Of a DNA stretch of 64,000 nucleotides, positions 1-8,790 are shown one piece after another. The DNA is taken from contig NZ_CP096980.1 in the NCBI RefSeq assembly GCF_002006355.2, positions 2,480,001-2,544,000 on the forward strand, written 5' to 3'. Below the pieces are notes generated by a model, which was not told where the DNA came from, ran no database searches, and was given only the letters and a program-made list of their open reading frames with translations. The translations under genes and the position numbers were made by a program. The stretch is from Clostridium felsineum DSM 794 (GTDB lineage: Bacteria > Bacillota > Clostridia > Clostridiales > Clostridiaceae). Numbering within the stretch: the first letter of the stretch is position 1; the number at the start of each line of letters is the position of its first letter.

Positions 1-233
1 CTATTTTTTTCTATGATTACAGAATTTTTTAATAGCCTTGATATTTGACCAAGTCTCCTATTATTATGGTAATATTCTTCTTTTGCCGCCTTATATTCAG
101 CATTTTCAGAACGATCCCCAAATGCAGCTGCCTCCATTTTTTTCTTAGCTATCTCATGTCTTTTAACTGTATTTCTATATTCATATTCCTCTTTTAACCT
201 ATCATAATCACTTTTAGTGAGCATTCTTGACAT
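1..233 (-). CDS. GreA/GreB-family transcription elongation factor, partial (left edge)
   Basis: The frame is open to the window edge, so only the first 77 residues are present and the C-terminal half is missing. Residues 39-53 carry the GDRSENAEYKAAKEE signature of the Gre N-terminal coiled coil, with the acidic pair (D40, E43) expected at the coil tip. In this family the coil enters the RNA polymerase secondary channel and stimulates cleavage of backtracked RNA. The ATG at 233 has a GAGGTG ribosome-binding site at 241-246. Whether this is the housekeeping GreA or a paralogue cannot be decided without the C-terminal FKBP-like domain. Confidence 0.8.
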   Translation of the reverse strand, partial: MSRMLTKSDYDRLKEEYEYRNTVKRHEIAKKKMEAAAFGDRSENAEYKAAKEEYYHNNRRLGQISRLLKNSVIIEKN

Positions 234-352
234 TATTAAACACCTCTTTATCAGCAAAATTTAAAAAAATTGCTTTTAAGTAATCTATTTAATTTTCTTT
301 ATGTATATTATACTACCTCAAAAATTAAATATTAACAATTATGTTTATAAAT

Positions 353-394
353 AAATAAACTTTTATACTAGAAAATTAGTATAAAAGTTTATTT
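353..394. terminator. Perfect 18-bp hairpin terminator
   Basis: A perfect inverted repeat, arms 353-370 and 377-394 with a 6-nt loop, lies 15 bases beyond the stop of the beta-helix gene. A/T-rich arms on both sides would let it work in both directions. Confidence 0.75.
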
Positions 395-408
395 ATGCAT
401 TATTAAAT

Positions 409-1746
409 TTATCTTATAAGTCTTCCAATATAAAATAGTGGTAAAATACTATAATCTGTGTTAACATTAATCCTTTTCCCACTATAGTCTCCACTAATAC
501 TATTATCAACATAAATATTATTAATTACTTGATTATTTATTTGTGAATCGTTTGCGAATATTGCATGCGCACATCCAGAGGTTGAATTGTTTATATCATT
601 GCTGCCTATTATACTGTTACTTGCTTTATAATCTACAAATACTGCTGAATTGTTATTTGTATCCCATTTTATATTTTTTGATGCATTACTATTGTATTTT
701 GAATTACTAGATTCGTGTACTCCATAGCCACTATTTGTTATGGCATTTCCTACAACATGCAAATTATTTGATCTAAGCATATATATTCCTACATAATCGC
801 ATTTATCAAGTTTGTTTCTAACTACTGTAGAAGCTGCTAGCTCATCTATTTCCATACCAAAATAAGCAGGATTATTTATTCTGTTGTTGTCTATTACAAA
901 TCCAGTTCCCACATAGGTGTGATTGTCTATTTCTGAATTAGTATGCTCCGTTTCTGCTGCAATCTTTATACCTGATAGTGCACAATTATTTATTGTGTTA
1001 TCTTCAATAATATTATTAAAGGCTGGTATTGATACAAATATACCTTGAGAATTAGAATTATTAACTACATTTCCTCTAACAACAGATGAATTACACATAT
1101 AAAAGGCTATTCTTGTGCCCTCTATTGTATTATTTATTAATTTTCCATAACGTTGAAGAGCTAAAACTACTCCGTCTCCCTCATTATTTGAATATACAGT
1201 ACAATTTTCTACAGCATTATTACTATCTAAATTTCCATTTTCTACTCCTTTTATGGTATCTGTATCGCTTGAATAATCTTTCCCTGCAAAATAAATAGAA
1301 AAATTACTATTTGATCCATATACTATACAATTACTCACCACTACATTATTAGAATGTCCTTCTACTATTGCAGTTCCCTTTCCATTGTACTTTTGACAAT
1401 CTACAGTTAAATTTGTTAATTTTACATTACTTGCATAAATAGCAATACCATCTGCTGAAGAATTGGTTTGTATAATTTTCACTCCTGATTTAGATTCACC
1501 ACTTATATCAATATTACTGTCTGATATAATTAGTGTATTGGAAATAAAATAGGTTCCATTTTTAATTAAAATATTCTTATTGCCAGCTTGTATAGCATCT
1601 TGTATAGTACTATAATCACCAGTTCCGTCTGAACTTACAATAACTCTTTTCATATCATTATTATCTGCTTTAACTATCATTGAAATGTCTATACTAAACG
1701 TGATAAAAGCAATGATTATTAATATTAAAAACTTTTTTATTCTCAT
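409..1746 (-). CDS. Exported right-handed parallel beta-helix protein (pectate-lyase-like fold)
   Basis: About 445 residues. The N-terminus is a classical signal peptide (MRIKKF, then a hydrophobic run). The rest is a ladder of short Asn/Ile/Val-rich turns (repeated NN-x-I/V patterns such as NNTIEG, GNVVNNS, DNTINN), the pattern of right-handed beta-helix proteins of the pectate-lyase and glycoside-hydrolase superfamilies. These often bind or cleave acidic polysaccharides. An opening block like that of pectin-lyase-fold proteins (SSDGTGDYSTIQDAIQ) supports this. The ATG at 1746 is preferred over the one at 1764, because GGAGG lies between them. No catalytic residues could be assigned, so the substrate is unknown. 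It is monocistronic with its own terminator. Confidence 0.75.
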   Translation of the reverse strand: MRIKKFLILIIIAFITFSIDISMIVKADNNDMKRVIVSSDGTGDYSTIQDAIQAGNKNILIKNGTYFISNTLIISDSNIDISGESKSGVKIIQTNSSADGIAIYASNVKLTNLTVDCQKYNGKGTAIVEGHSNNVVVSNCIVYGSNSNFSIYFAGKDYSSDTDTIKGVENGNLDSNNAVENCTVYSNNEGDGVVLALQRYGKLINNTIEGTRIAFYMCNSSVVRGNVVNNSNSQGIFVSIPAFNNIIEDNTINNCALSGIKIAAETEHTNSEIDNHTYVGTGFVIDNNRINNPAYFGMEIDELAASTVVRNKLDKCDYVGIYMLRSNNLHVVGNAITNSGYGVHESSNSKYNSNASKNIKWDTNNNSAVFVDYKASNSIIGSNDINNSTSGCAHAIFANDSQINNQVINNIYVDNSISGDYSGKRINVNTDYSILPLFYIGRLIR

Positions 1747-1850
1747 AAGTTTATCATCCTCCATCTATTATATCGTTAATTTGTTTACGTTTTTATACCT
1801 TTATTGTATTTAATTTACTTATAATTTAAAATTATTTTTAATACATAATA

Positions 1851-1859
1851 TGCTATAAT
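1851..1859 (+). promoter_or_regulatory. Extended -10 promoter candidate for the radical SAM gene
   Basis: TG-C-TATAAT (extended -10) at 1851-1859 lies 65 bases before the start codon. A second TATAAT-like box near 1890 has no properly spaced -35. No experimental start is known. Confidence 0.4.
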
Positions 1860-1923
1860 AGTTTTAATTTGATATATGTTAAAGCTGTTATAATTAATTT
1901 ACTAAAGGAGCGTTATTTAAACA

Positions 1924-2805
1924 ATGATAAATGAAATAGAGACAAAAACTCTACTTTCATCTAATAAAAACCCTTCAAGCTGGTTTGGTGCAAATTATAT
2001 CTTTAATATTTATAGAGGCTGTGAACACCACTGTATATATTGCGATTCCAGAAGTTTATGTTATAGAATAGATAACTTTGACGAACTTATCGTAAAAATA
2101 AATTCTGTAGATATTATAAAAAAAGAACTTAAAACAAAAAGGAAAAAAGGTTGTTTGGCCACGGGTTCTATGAGTGATCCATATACTAAATCAGAAAAAA
2201 ATTACCTATTAACTAGAAGATGCCTAGAAGTTATATCTGAAAACAATTATCCTGTACATATAACAACAAAAAGTAACCTTATACTTAGAGATATAGATTT
2301 ACTTGAGGAAATAAATAAGATTTACGCATCAGTCGCCATAACTATTACAACAACTGATGATCATTTATCAAGCATAATTGAACCTGGAGCACCCTCTTCT
2401 TCTGACCGTTTTAAAGCTCTTGGTGTACTTTCTACCCTTGGAATAACTACTAGTATAACAATGATGCCTGTATTGCCTTTTATAGAGGATACTGAAGCAA
2501 ATATTTTGGATATTGTAAATAAAGCAAGTTATTATGGTGTAAAACATATTGTTCCTTGGCTTGGTATGTCTTTAAGAGATAGACAAAGAGATTATTACTA
2601 TAAAAGTTTAGATGAAAATTTCCCATCTTTAAGAACAAAATATGAAAAAACATTTAAAGAAAGTTATAACTGCTCAGCCAGAAATGTATCAAAACTAAAT
2701 AATGTTTTATTAGAAGCCTCAAGCAGATATAACATTTCTTTAAAGATGCCATCTTACCATCATAAATTGAATTCTACTCAACTAAATTTTTTAGACAAAT
2801 TATAG
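1924..2805 (+). CDS. SPL-family radical SAM protein
   Basis: 293 residues. The cluster motif C-x3-C-x2-C lies in GCEHHCIYCD near residues 33-42 and would bind the 4Fe-4S cluster that cleaves S-adenosylmethionine. The following GSMSDPYT block and the length match the SPL/Rv2578c-like (COG1533) group, relatives of spore photoproduct lyase. It is not SplB itself: the protein is shorter and the context is not a spl operon. The repair or modification substrate is unknown. The ATG at 1924 follows AAAGGAGCG. It is a single gene on the plus strand with a hairpin right after the stop. Confidence 0.85.
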   Translation: MINEIETKTLLSSNKNPSSWFGANYIFNIYRGCEHHCIYCDSRSLCYRIDNFDELIVKINSVDIIKKELKTKRKKGCLATGSMSDPYTKSEKNYLLTRRCLEVISENNYPVHITTKSNLILRDIDLLEEINKIYASVAITITTTDDHLSSIIEPGAPSSSDRFKALGVLSTLGITTSITMMPVLPFIEDTEANILDIVNKASYYGVKHIVPWLGMSLRDRQRDYYYKSLDENFPSLRTKYEKTFKESYNCSARNVSKLNNVLLEASSRYNISLKMPSYHHKLNSTQLNFLDKL

Positions 2806-2806
2806 A

Positions 2807-2826
2807 CTTCTCATTTTTTAGAGAAG
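2807..2826 (+). terminator. Short rho-independent terminator
   Basis: A 6-bp stem, CTTCTC (2807-2812) and GAGAAG (2821-2826), is followed by a T-rich run. It lies at the stop of the radical SAM gene and also faces the end of the convergent virD4-like gene. Confidence 0.55.
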
Positions 2827-2834
2827 CTTTTCTT

Positions 2835-4613
2835 TTACCAAAAATCTGACTTTTGAGCATCCTTTTTCTTATCCTTTAAGTTATCTTTCTTTTCCTTATA
2901 ATATTCAGTAGTCCAATTTGGTAAGTAGTCACTTATGTTAATGTGCTTAATTAATTTTGAAAATTTATGTTTTGTATAGTCCATTTTATTTAATAGAATA
3001 GGTTCTTGCCCTCTTAAAATAAGTATTTCATTTTTATTTGACAATCTTAATACCTCATCTGGATTCATTAAATTTCTTTTTAATGAACTACTTGTCGTAT
3101 GTCCTAAATCTATAATGCCCTCAAAGCCCTCAGCTTTACTTAACTTTGTATCCTTAACAGTTGTAGTTCCTAAAAGTTTAGATACAAACTCAGAAGTTAT
3201 TATATCCGTTGCCCCTAAAAATAATCTACTATCACAATTTCCTATAATTTCGGACCAGCCGTTATTAGGATATCTATTCTGAAGTTGAGCTATATTTTGA
3301 AATATTATAAAGCTTGAAATTCCTCTTGAACGCATAGTTGATATTTTCTTTGTAAAGTCTGGTATAGCCCCAATATTAGGAAATTCATCCAATATAAAAT
3401 ATACATCTTTTTGATGTTCTTTTGGCGCATAGTCTGCATATTTAACTAATTTTATAAAAAGAAACGAAAAAAATAGCCCTGCTATAAAATCAAAGGTTGA
3501 TGACATATCTGATGTTATGCAAAAATACGCACACTTTTCTTTTTTAGGTAAAATCAAATCAATATCACTGGTTTTAGTAAGATTACAAACCAACTTATTT
3601 TGAAATATTTGAAGCTTTGATCCAAGGCCTATGACTACTCCTGTTTTTACTTTATCAGATGCCTGTGAATAAATATTATATGGCATTTTAGCTTCACTCT
3701 CTTGTGATAAATTACTAAATAGAGTATCCAGTGCTACAGTACTATTTAAAGCAAGCAGAGAATATACTGACGATAAATTTCTCTCATCCTCTGGATTTTC
3801 TTTAACAACATATAAAACTAATGCTTTTAAAAGATTCATTTCTGCTTTATCCCAAAATTCATCTTGTTTTGCACCAGGTGCTTTTGTATTTATCATAACA
3901 GTCTCAACAAAATATTGAGCTGATATATCGTCTTCTACTTCATTTAATGGATTCCATCTATCTGAATTTATCATATTTACTAAATTAAGAACCTTAACGG
4001 TGTACCCTTTATCTCTTAAATATTCAGACATAGACTCAAAAATTTCAGCCTTTGGGTCTGTAATAATCATTGATTCATTAGTTTCACTTAGCTGCATTAT
4101 ATTAGGTCTTACAAAGCTTCTACTCTTCATGCTTCCACTAGCACCAAATACAGCTATATTTTTATTTAGAAAAGTATTACTTGGTAAAGTCACCATTTTA
4201 TTTTCTATAGTACCAAACACAATTCCTTTTTCATTTCCTATATTAAGTACTTTTTTCATTTTCTTTTTATTCATCCAATTAGCAGTTCCCTGAGTACCAT
4301 TATCTCTTAAGTAAGTTATTCCTCCTGCCGTGTCTCTACTTCTAAAACCAAAATATAAAATACAAATTAAAACAGTTATAATAAAAAAGGTTATAATGAA
4401 TTCTTTTAATATATAGCCATGAGTTATAATTAGTTTAAAGTTCTCAAAAGGATGCTTATACATAATAATTATTTTTTTAAAATGCACATTATAATTATTT
4501 GACATACTCATTTCAATAAATTTATTTCTAAGTACTATAGGTGGTATTAATAAATAAATACTTACTAGTATATATATTAGACTAAAGAATACTATCTTAA
4601 ACCTTTTACACAT
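2835..4613 (-). CDS. VirD4/TraG-type type IV coupling ATPase
   Basis: 592 residues. Two N-terminal membrane segments (about 8-28 and 70-90) precede a P-loop ATPase with Walker A GASGSMKS at 157-164, an ITDPKAEIFE block, and Walker B YFILDEFPNIG. These are hallmarks of conjugative coupling proteins, which hand substrate to a type IV secretion channel at the inner membrane. It is the last gene of the Tad-pilus half of the block, while VirB4 and VirB6 lie 14-20 kb away in the other operon. No relaxase gene is visible anywhere, so the transported substrate may be protein or a DNA nicked by an enzyme encoded elsewhere. Confidence 0.92.
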   Translation of the reverse strand: MCKRFKIVFFSLIYILVSIYLLIPPIVLRNKFIEMSMSNNYNVHFKKIIIMYKHPFENFKLIITHGYILKEFIITFFIITVLICILYFGFRSRDTAGGITYLRDNGTQGTANWMNKKKMKKVLNIGNEKGIVFGTIENKMVTLPSNTFLNKNIAVFGASGSMKSRSFVRPNIMQLSETNESMIITDPKAEIFESMSEYLRDKGYTVKVLNLVNMINSDRWNPLNEVEDDISAQYFVETVMINTKAPGAKQDEFWDKAEMNLLKALVLYVVKENPEDERNLSSVYSLLALNSTVALDTLFSNLSQESEAKMPYNIYSQASDKVKTGVVIGLGSKLQIFQNKLVCNLTKTSDIDLILPKKEKCAYFCITSDMSSTFDFIAGLFFSFLFIKLVKYADYAPKEHQKDVYFILDEFPNIGAIPDFTKKISTMRSRGISSFIIFQNIAQLQNRYPNNGWSEIIGNCDSRLFLGATDIITSEFVSKLLGTTTVKDTKLSKAEGFEGIIDLGHTTSSSLKRNLMNPDEVLRLSNKNEILILRGQEPILLNKMDYTKHKFSKLIKHINISDYLPNWTTEYYKEKKDNLKDKKKDAQKSDFW

Positions 4614-4622
4614 AATTGTATA

Positions 4623-4835
4623 CTACCTTCCTTTTTTAATTTCCTGTGTAAAGAAGCTTGCCTTACTAAAACATTCTTTAAATCCAAGTCGCTTTGAAAT
4701 AGCTAAAAAATAATTTTCATACTCTTTAATTATTGTAAACTCTCCCCTTATTTCTCCTCTATTTTTCAAAATGGTATTGCCCACTTTGGGCATTCTAACC
4801 TTTATACTCTCTTTATTATAAAAAGAATTACCCAT
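4623..4835 (-). CDS. Small hypothetical protein in the secretion cluster
   Basis: About 70 residues, basic, no membrane segment and no recognised motif. The frame could start at TTG 4853, but AGGGAG lies within that extension and points to the ATG at 4835, which also removes the overlap with the preceding gene. It sits between the virD4-like gene (10 bases downstream) and a 162-residue hypothetical gene, so it is probably co-transcribed with them. Confidence 0.6.
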   Translation of the reverse strand: MGNSFYNKESIKVRMPKVGNTILKNRGEIRGEFTIIKEYENYFLAISKRLGFKECFSKASFFTQEIKKGR

Positions 4836-4849
4836 TATAAAATCTCCCT

Positions 4850-5338
4850 TCAAAAAAAATAAACTGCACCATTTTCTATAGTGCAGAATTTTACTTGCTT
4901 TTCTATTTTTATTTTTTCTTGCTGCTCCCTTTTATATAAGATTAAAATCACTCTATCTGAAATACCTCTGTTTATTACCGTTGAATAAAGACTTTCCTCT
5001 CCTTCTTTTACAACTGCTACATCAAAAACTTTATTATTTCTAAAAAATGCAATTATAAAAGGAAAGTCCTCAGGTATACACCAATGGATTGGCAATTCCT
5101 TATTTCTTAAATAAACATATAAATCCAATGCTTTAAGAATTTTAGAATTATCCCTTATATCATTCTTCAAAAGATATATATCATCTATTTTATAAATTTT
5201 TTGTTCACTTATTAATGTTTTTAGATGTTTTTCAATATCTTTTATATCTAAGAGACCTTTTAAATGTTCCAGTTTAGCACATCTAAATGTCCTTATAAAA
5301 TTAAAAATTTTTTCTTGTTTTAAATTCATATAATACAT
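4850..5338 (-). CDS. Hypothetical protein with winged-helix-like N-terminus
   Basis: 162 residues. The first 60 (KQEKIFNFIRTFRCAKLEHL and following) read like a winged-helix domain: a helix-turn-helix pattern followed by a short EQKIYKIDDIYLL hairpin. The C-terminal half is a mixed alpha/beta region with no known motif. Similar small proteins accompany clostridial conjugation modules (possibly the DUF5697 group, from memory). A GGGGGAGAG ribosome-binding site supports the ATG at 5338. A regulatory or substrate-recognition role next to the coupling protein is only a guess. Confidence 0.6.
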   Translation of the reverse strand: MYYMNLKQEKIFNFIRTFRCAKLEHLKGLLDIKDIEKHLKTLISEQKIYKIDDIYLLKNDIRDNSKILKALDLYVYLRNKELPIHWCIPEDFPFIIAFFRNNKVFDVAVVKEGEESLYSTVINRGISDRVILILYKREQQEKIKIEKQVKFCTIENGAVYFF

Positions 5339-5354
5339 ATTCTCTCTCCCCCTA

Positions 5355-5954
5355 TTAAAATTTGATCATATTACCATTAACTATTACAAATGAAATAAAT
5401 ATAAATGGCACAAAAGCTACTCTTTCTAACCTGAGTGTTTTATATTTTATAATCTTAAAAATACCATAGCCCCCACATAGGATCATTGATACTGCAAGCA
5501 TAAATATTCCTCTATAAACTCCAAGATATAAACCACATATAGTGAATATCTCAACATCACCCAAGCCAATAGCCCTAGAAAAAGCTAAAATATACGTAAC
5601 TCCTAACATTATTACTGCTCCAAACATATAACTCATTAAACTTTTTCCATCTAAAAAACTTATAAACGTGTGTCCACCGCAAAACAAAAAGAAAATACAT
5701 GTGATACAAAAATATATGTTCTTTGTTTTAAAATCAATTATGGATATTAAAAAAAGTATATAGGTAATAACATATAATATTAAAAATTCAAAATTAAAGC
5801 TATTTTCTTTATAAAAAATAAGATAACTTGCTCCTAATGCTATCTCCCAAAATCTACGTTGCTTAAATGTCAGCTGATTTTCTTTTAAAACTTTTTCTGT
5901 ATACTTAATGGCTATATAACCTAAAACTACACCACATAAGAAACTAAATATCAA
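5355..5954 (-). CDS. A24-family prepilin peptidase (TadV/CpaA-like)
   Basis: 199 residues with about six membrane segments. Both catalytic aspartates of type IV prepilin peptidases are present: D74 in SIIDFKTKN and D133 in the GLGD motif. It lacks the N-terminal Cys-containing methylase domain of PilD, as is usual for TadV/CpaA peptidases. It would cleave leader peptides of the pilin and TadE-like proteins encoded upstream. The start is TTG at 5954, 8 bases after AGGAGG. It is separated from the next upstream gene by a strong terminator, so it may have its own promoter or rely on read-through. Confidence 0.88.
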   Translation of the reverse strand: MIFSFLCGVVLGYIAIKYTEKVLKENQLTFKQRRFWEIALGASYLIFYKENSFNFEFLILYVITYILFLISIIDFKTKNIYFCITCIFFLFCGGHTFISFLDGKSLMSYMFGAVIMLGVTYILAFSRAIGLGDVEIFTICGLYLGVYRGIFMLAVSMILCGGYGIFKIIKYKTLRLERVAFVPFIFISFVIVNGNMIKF

Positions 5955-5978
5955 AACATATTCCTCCTAATTAAAAAA

Positions 5979-6010
5979 TAGCGAACAGGACTGCACTGTC
6001 CAATTCGCTA
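5979..6010 (-). terminator. Rho-independent terminator within the Tad operon
   Basis: Outer arms TAGCGAA (5979-5985) and TTCGCTA (6004-6010), with an inner GGAC/GTCC stem, are followed on the minus strand by six T. It lies between the low-complexity membrane protein gene and the prepilin peptidase gene. Confidence 0.8.
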
Positions 6011-6026
6011 TAAAAATAACTTTATT

Positions 6027-6692
6027 TTATTTTTGATTTTTGTTGATTTCATCCATTATCTCTTGTTGAGTTTTTGATGCATAGTCTTCATCTTGACTAT
6101 TAGTCGTACTTGATTTTTGCTGATTAGTAACTGATGCATCTGAATTTTGGGGTTCTTTAACTGTTGGCTCAACTGGCTTAATTGGCTCTTGAGTTTGGTG
6201 TACTGGTGGATTATTTACAATAGGACTCTTTTTTATGGTATTTTGTCCGCTTGTCCTACTTGACCCTTGTTGATTATTACTTTGCTTTGTATTCGTATTA
6301 TTGTTTTTATTAGTATTACTATTTTTTGCACTACTGTTACTTGACTCTGTTGTATTTTTTCCTGAATTTAGATTATTAGTTTCTACATTGGATTTTGAAG
6401 GTACAGTAGTATTATTTGCATTTTCTACCGACTTATTTACAGAAGCTTTATTATCTTCTTTAACTTTATCTTGAGGTTTAGCCTTAGCTTTACTTTTATC
6501 TGAAGTCTTTTCTGCGGTTACCTTTTTCTCTACAGTTTTGTTATCATGTATTTTATATACTACTCCAACTAAAACTTCACATGCTAAAATAAACCCCATG
6601 GCTCCTATAAGTATTTTCATTTTATTTGACTTATTTATTATACCTCTTTTGGATACCCTTTTTGATTTTCTAAACGTACCTAATCTCATCAT
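6027..6692 (-). CDS. Membrane-anchored low-complexity (Ser/Asn/Lys/Thr-rich) protein
   Basis: About 221 residues. A basic N-terminus (RLGTFRKSKRVSKRG) is followed by one membrane segment at about residues 25-45. The remaining 175 residues are a disordered Lys/Asn/Ser/Thr/Gln tract with a proline-rich section. The start is the ATG at 6692, because AGAGAGG lies upstream of it; the longer frame from 6731 lacks a site. It sits inside the Tad gene set, between cpaB and the prepilin peptidase gene. A wall-spanning stalk or spacer is the simplest reading, but no family was recognised. Confidence 0.65.
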   Translation of the reverse strand: MMRLGTFRKSKRVSKRGIINKSNKMKILIGAMGFILACEVLVGVVYKIHDNKTVEKKVTAEKTSDKSKAKAKPQDKVKEDNKASVNKSVENANNTTVPSKSNVETNNLNSGKNTTESSNSSAKNSNTNKNNNTNTKQSNNQQGSSRTSGQNTIKKSPIVNNPPVHQTQEPIKPVEPTVKEPQNSDASVTNQQKSSTTNSQDEDYASKTQQEIMDEINKNQK

Positions 6693-6865
6693 CTCAATAC
6701 CTCTCTTATTATTTATATAAACTATAAGCAACCCTTTTACTTATATTTTACATTTTATACTTTAATATTGCAAATTTGAGCTTTTAGCCTCTTATATAAA
6801 CTTATACTATATATTGAAATTACAGCACATTTATTGCATTTTTTATTTATATTCTTTTTTTTAGC

Positions 6866-7519
6866 CTATCTTTTTAAAATTGACGACTTATCTATTGTAA
6901 AATAACCAGAAGCTGACTCTTTAGCTATTTTAACAGCCTCTTCTTCTGACACAGAAAATATAACAGAAGCCGCCAAAATATTTTTATCCTGCTTTTTAAG
7001 TAGTTTTCCCTCAGAATCAACTGCACCTATAACTTTAGTTTTCTTAGCAATTGTATCAGTTACAGCTTCTTCATTAACTATATTCGTATGAATTATATCA
7101 ACAGTATCTCCTTCTCGCATGGTCCCTGCAAAAGCATCATTATTGAATTTAGCTAGAGGTATTGAAACCTCCTTTTCATTTTCTCTCAAAAAAACTTCTA
7201 TATTGTCACTTTTATCTGAAATTCTTTGCCTATTTAACACTTCTCCTTTGTATATATCTCCAATAGCGTATTTATTTTTTATCTCCTCCATACTTATTAC
7301 ACTATTAGATGATATACCTTCTGCATAAGAACTAGATTTTTTAGTATTATAATCACTAAGTTTTGTACCTTGCTTTATATCTTTAGACGCTATTATAACC
7401 TCTTTTTTTAATGTTGAGCTTAATATTTTATTTTCTATTATAATTAAAAAACTAAAAGCAGCACAGCCTATAAAAACTGTACTTATTAATATTCTTATAT
7501 TAAACTTTTTTACTTTCAA
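6866..7519 (-). CDS. CpaB/RcpC-like pilus assembly protein (SAF domain)
   Basis: 217 residues with an N-terminal membrane anchor (about 10-30). An SAF-type beta-clip domain follows (VIIASKDIKQGTKLSDYN, then NRQRISDK), and after it a second beta-rich domain (EVSIPLAKFNNDAFAG, GDTVDII). This order is that of CpaB/RcpC proteins of Flp/Tad pilus systems. In Gram-negatives CpaB works with a secretin; in clostridia it is thought to act in the wall zone. The start is TTG with GGATGAG upstream. It lies directly downstream of the TadE-like genes. Confidence 0.82.
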   Translation of the reverse strand: MKVKKFNIRILISTVFIGCAAFSFLIIIENKILSSTLKKEVIIASKDIKQGTKLSDYNTKKSSSYAEGISSNSVISMEEIKNKYAIGDIYKGEVLNRQRISDKSDNIEVFLRENEKEVSIPLAKFNNDAFAGTMREGDTVDIIHTNIVNEEAVTDTIAKKTKVIGAVDSEGKLLKKQDKNILAASVIFSVSEEEAVKIAKESASGYFTIDKSSILKR

Positions 7520-7533
7520 ATATACTCATCCTT

Positions 7534-8094
7534 TCATTTAACTATATCTGTATCAACTGATGTGGTAACCGTATTTACTTGTCCAAAGAGAAGCTTAACA
7601 TTATAACTTATAGACGTGTGTATACTTGTATTTTTAACTACCACATTATCTGAAGTCTTAACTATGTTCTCATTTTTATTTTTCACTTCACTCTTGATAA
7701 AAACATTGTCTTGTGGTTTATAAGTTAATATTTCCACATAATTGCCTTTAACGTTGTATATAGTAAATTCATTTATAGTGATAGTACCTTTAAAGCTATC
7801 ATCTAAAGAATCCAAATTACTATTAAGCTTCATATTCTTTTGTAAATACTCCTTAAACGTATTAAGTGCTGAATTGCAGTCTTCTATTTTTAAATTTCTA
7901 TCATCTAAACTTAAGGAATTCTGATCCACATTTTTGTAAATAGCAAGATTTGAAAAAACAACATCGTCCTGCACTCCTTCTGCTGCTTTTACTATTAACA
8001 TATGAAAAAAAACAAACTCTACTAATAAACCTATTAAAATTAGCGTAAATAAGCTAAGTACAACCATTGATGCGTCACCTTTGAGTTTCTTCAC
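7534..8094 (-). CDS. TadE/TadF-like pseudopilin, larger
   Basis: 186 residues. A short basic leader (KKLKGDAS) precedes a hydrophobic helix at about 10-35 and an extracellular domain of beta-strand and Thr/Ser-rich sequence. Size, topology and position between a second TadE-like gene and cpaB fit minor pilins of Tad systems. Sequence similarity to TadE itself is not obvious by eye. The start is GTG at 8094, 7 bases after GGGGGA. A processing site for the prepilin peptidase would lie near the Gly-Asp at residues 6-7. Confidence 0.62.
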   Translation of the reverse strand: MKKLKGDASMVVLSLFTLILIGLLVEFVFFHMLIVKAAEGVQDDVVFSNLAIYKNVDQNSLSLDDRNLKIEDCNSALNTFKEYLQKNMKLNSNLDSLDDSFKGTITINEFTIYNVKGNYVEILTYKPQDNVFIKSEVKNKNENIVKTSDNVVVKNTSIHTSISYNVKLLFGQVNTVTTSVDTDIVK

Positions 8095-8109
8095 CTAAAT
8101 TCCCCCTTA

Positions 8110-8541
8110 TCAAGGTTCAATTACATTTTTACTTGTAGAGCTCTTTTCAATAACTACATTTTTTTCTTCATTAGAAAAGGTTGGTATTATACTATTTACA
8201 ATATTTAAATTTTTTATAGTTTCTTTATATTTCACTTTAAGATATACACTTTCTCCATAGGTAACTGGACTAAGTGTTGTACCTGAAATATCTATGTTAC
8301 TTATACCAATAGACGCAAACTCATTTATCATTTTTTCTGAATTCTCTTCTTTTAAATATCCATCCTCCTCAATTTTTAACATATATTTTCTAGCTATTGT
8401 CTCTGCTTTATAAGTAGCATTTATAGGAATTATGTTTGATACAAAATAAAGAAAAACACTACTCATTATAAGGATTCCAATCAATGTAGCTATAACTATT
8501 TGAACTCCACCTTCTTTTTTCATATTTAACAAATGATGCAA
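8110..8541 (-). CDS. TadE-like pseudopilin, smaller
   Basis: 143 residues. The leader MKKEGGVQ precedes a hydrophobic helix, then a soluble domain with an early helix (TYKAETIARKYMLKIEEDGYL) typical of TadE-type proteins. The frame begins at TTG 8541, 5 bases after GGGGGAG. The ATG six codons further in would be too far from that site. It is 15 bases upstream of the larger TadE-like gene and directly downstream of the minipilin gene, in one operon. Confidence 0.65.
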   Translation of the reverse strand: MHHLLNMKKEGGVQIVIATLIGILIMSSVFLYFVSNIIPINATYKAETIARKYMLKIEEDGYLKEENSEKMINEFASIGISNIDISGTTLSPVTYGESVYLKVKYKETIKNLNIVNSIIPTFSNEEKNVVIEKSSTSKNVIEP

Positions 8542-8555
8542 ATTATCTCCCCCTT

Positions 8556-8729
8556 TTATGAAAATATACTTTTAGTAGTATTGGTAAACCAAGTTTGAAC
8601 ACTTGACATAAATCCATTTATAAGGGTTTTGTACATAGGGTAGGTTATAATTAAAAAAACAGCTATAATTACTAAAACTGCTACAGTATTTACCTCTCCC
8701 TTTTTTACTTTATTAAATAATTGTTTCAT
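8556..8729 (-). CDS. 57-residue Flp-type minipilin candidate
   Basis: A short frame starting MKQLFNKVKKGEVNTVAV and ending KSIFS. A basic leader ending in Lys-Lys-Gly precedes a 20-residue hydrophobic helix (VAVLVIIAVFLIITYPMY) and a short hydrophilic tail. This is the size and architecture of Flp minipilins, cut after Gly by the A24 peptidase encoded here. The Glu directly follows the Gly instead of sitting at +5, which is unusual. GGATGAGG lies just upstream of the ATG. It lies between tadC and the TadE-like genes, where Tad clusters commonly place pilins. Confidence 0.7.
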   Translation of the reverse strand: MKQLFNKVKKGEVNTVAVLVIIAVFLIITYPMYKTLINGFMSSVQTWFTNTTKSIFS

Positions 8730-8771
8730 AAAACCTCATCCTTTCATTTTATAATTGAAAATAAAAAAAGC

Positions 8772-8785
8772 TGCAGTTTCCTGCA
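8772..8785 (-). terminator. Terminator between tadC-like and minipilin genes
   Basis: Stem TGCAG / CTGCA closed by a GAAA tetraloop on the minus strand, followed by CTTTTTTT. It would cut transcription before the minipilin gene unless read through. Confidence 0.75.
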
Positions 8786-8790
8786 TACTT

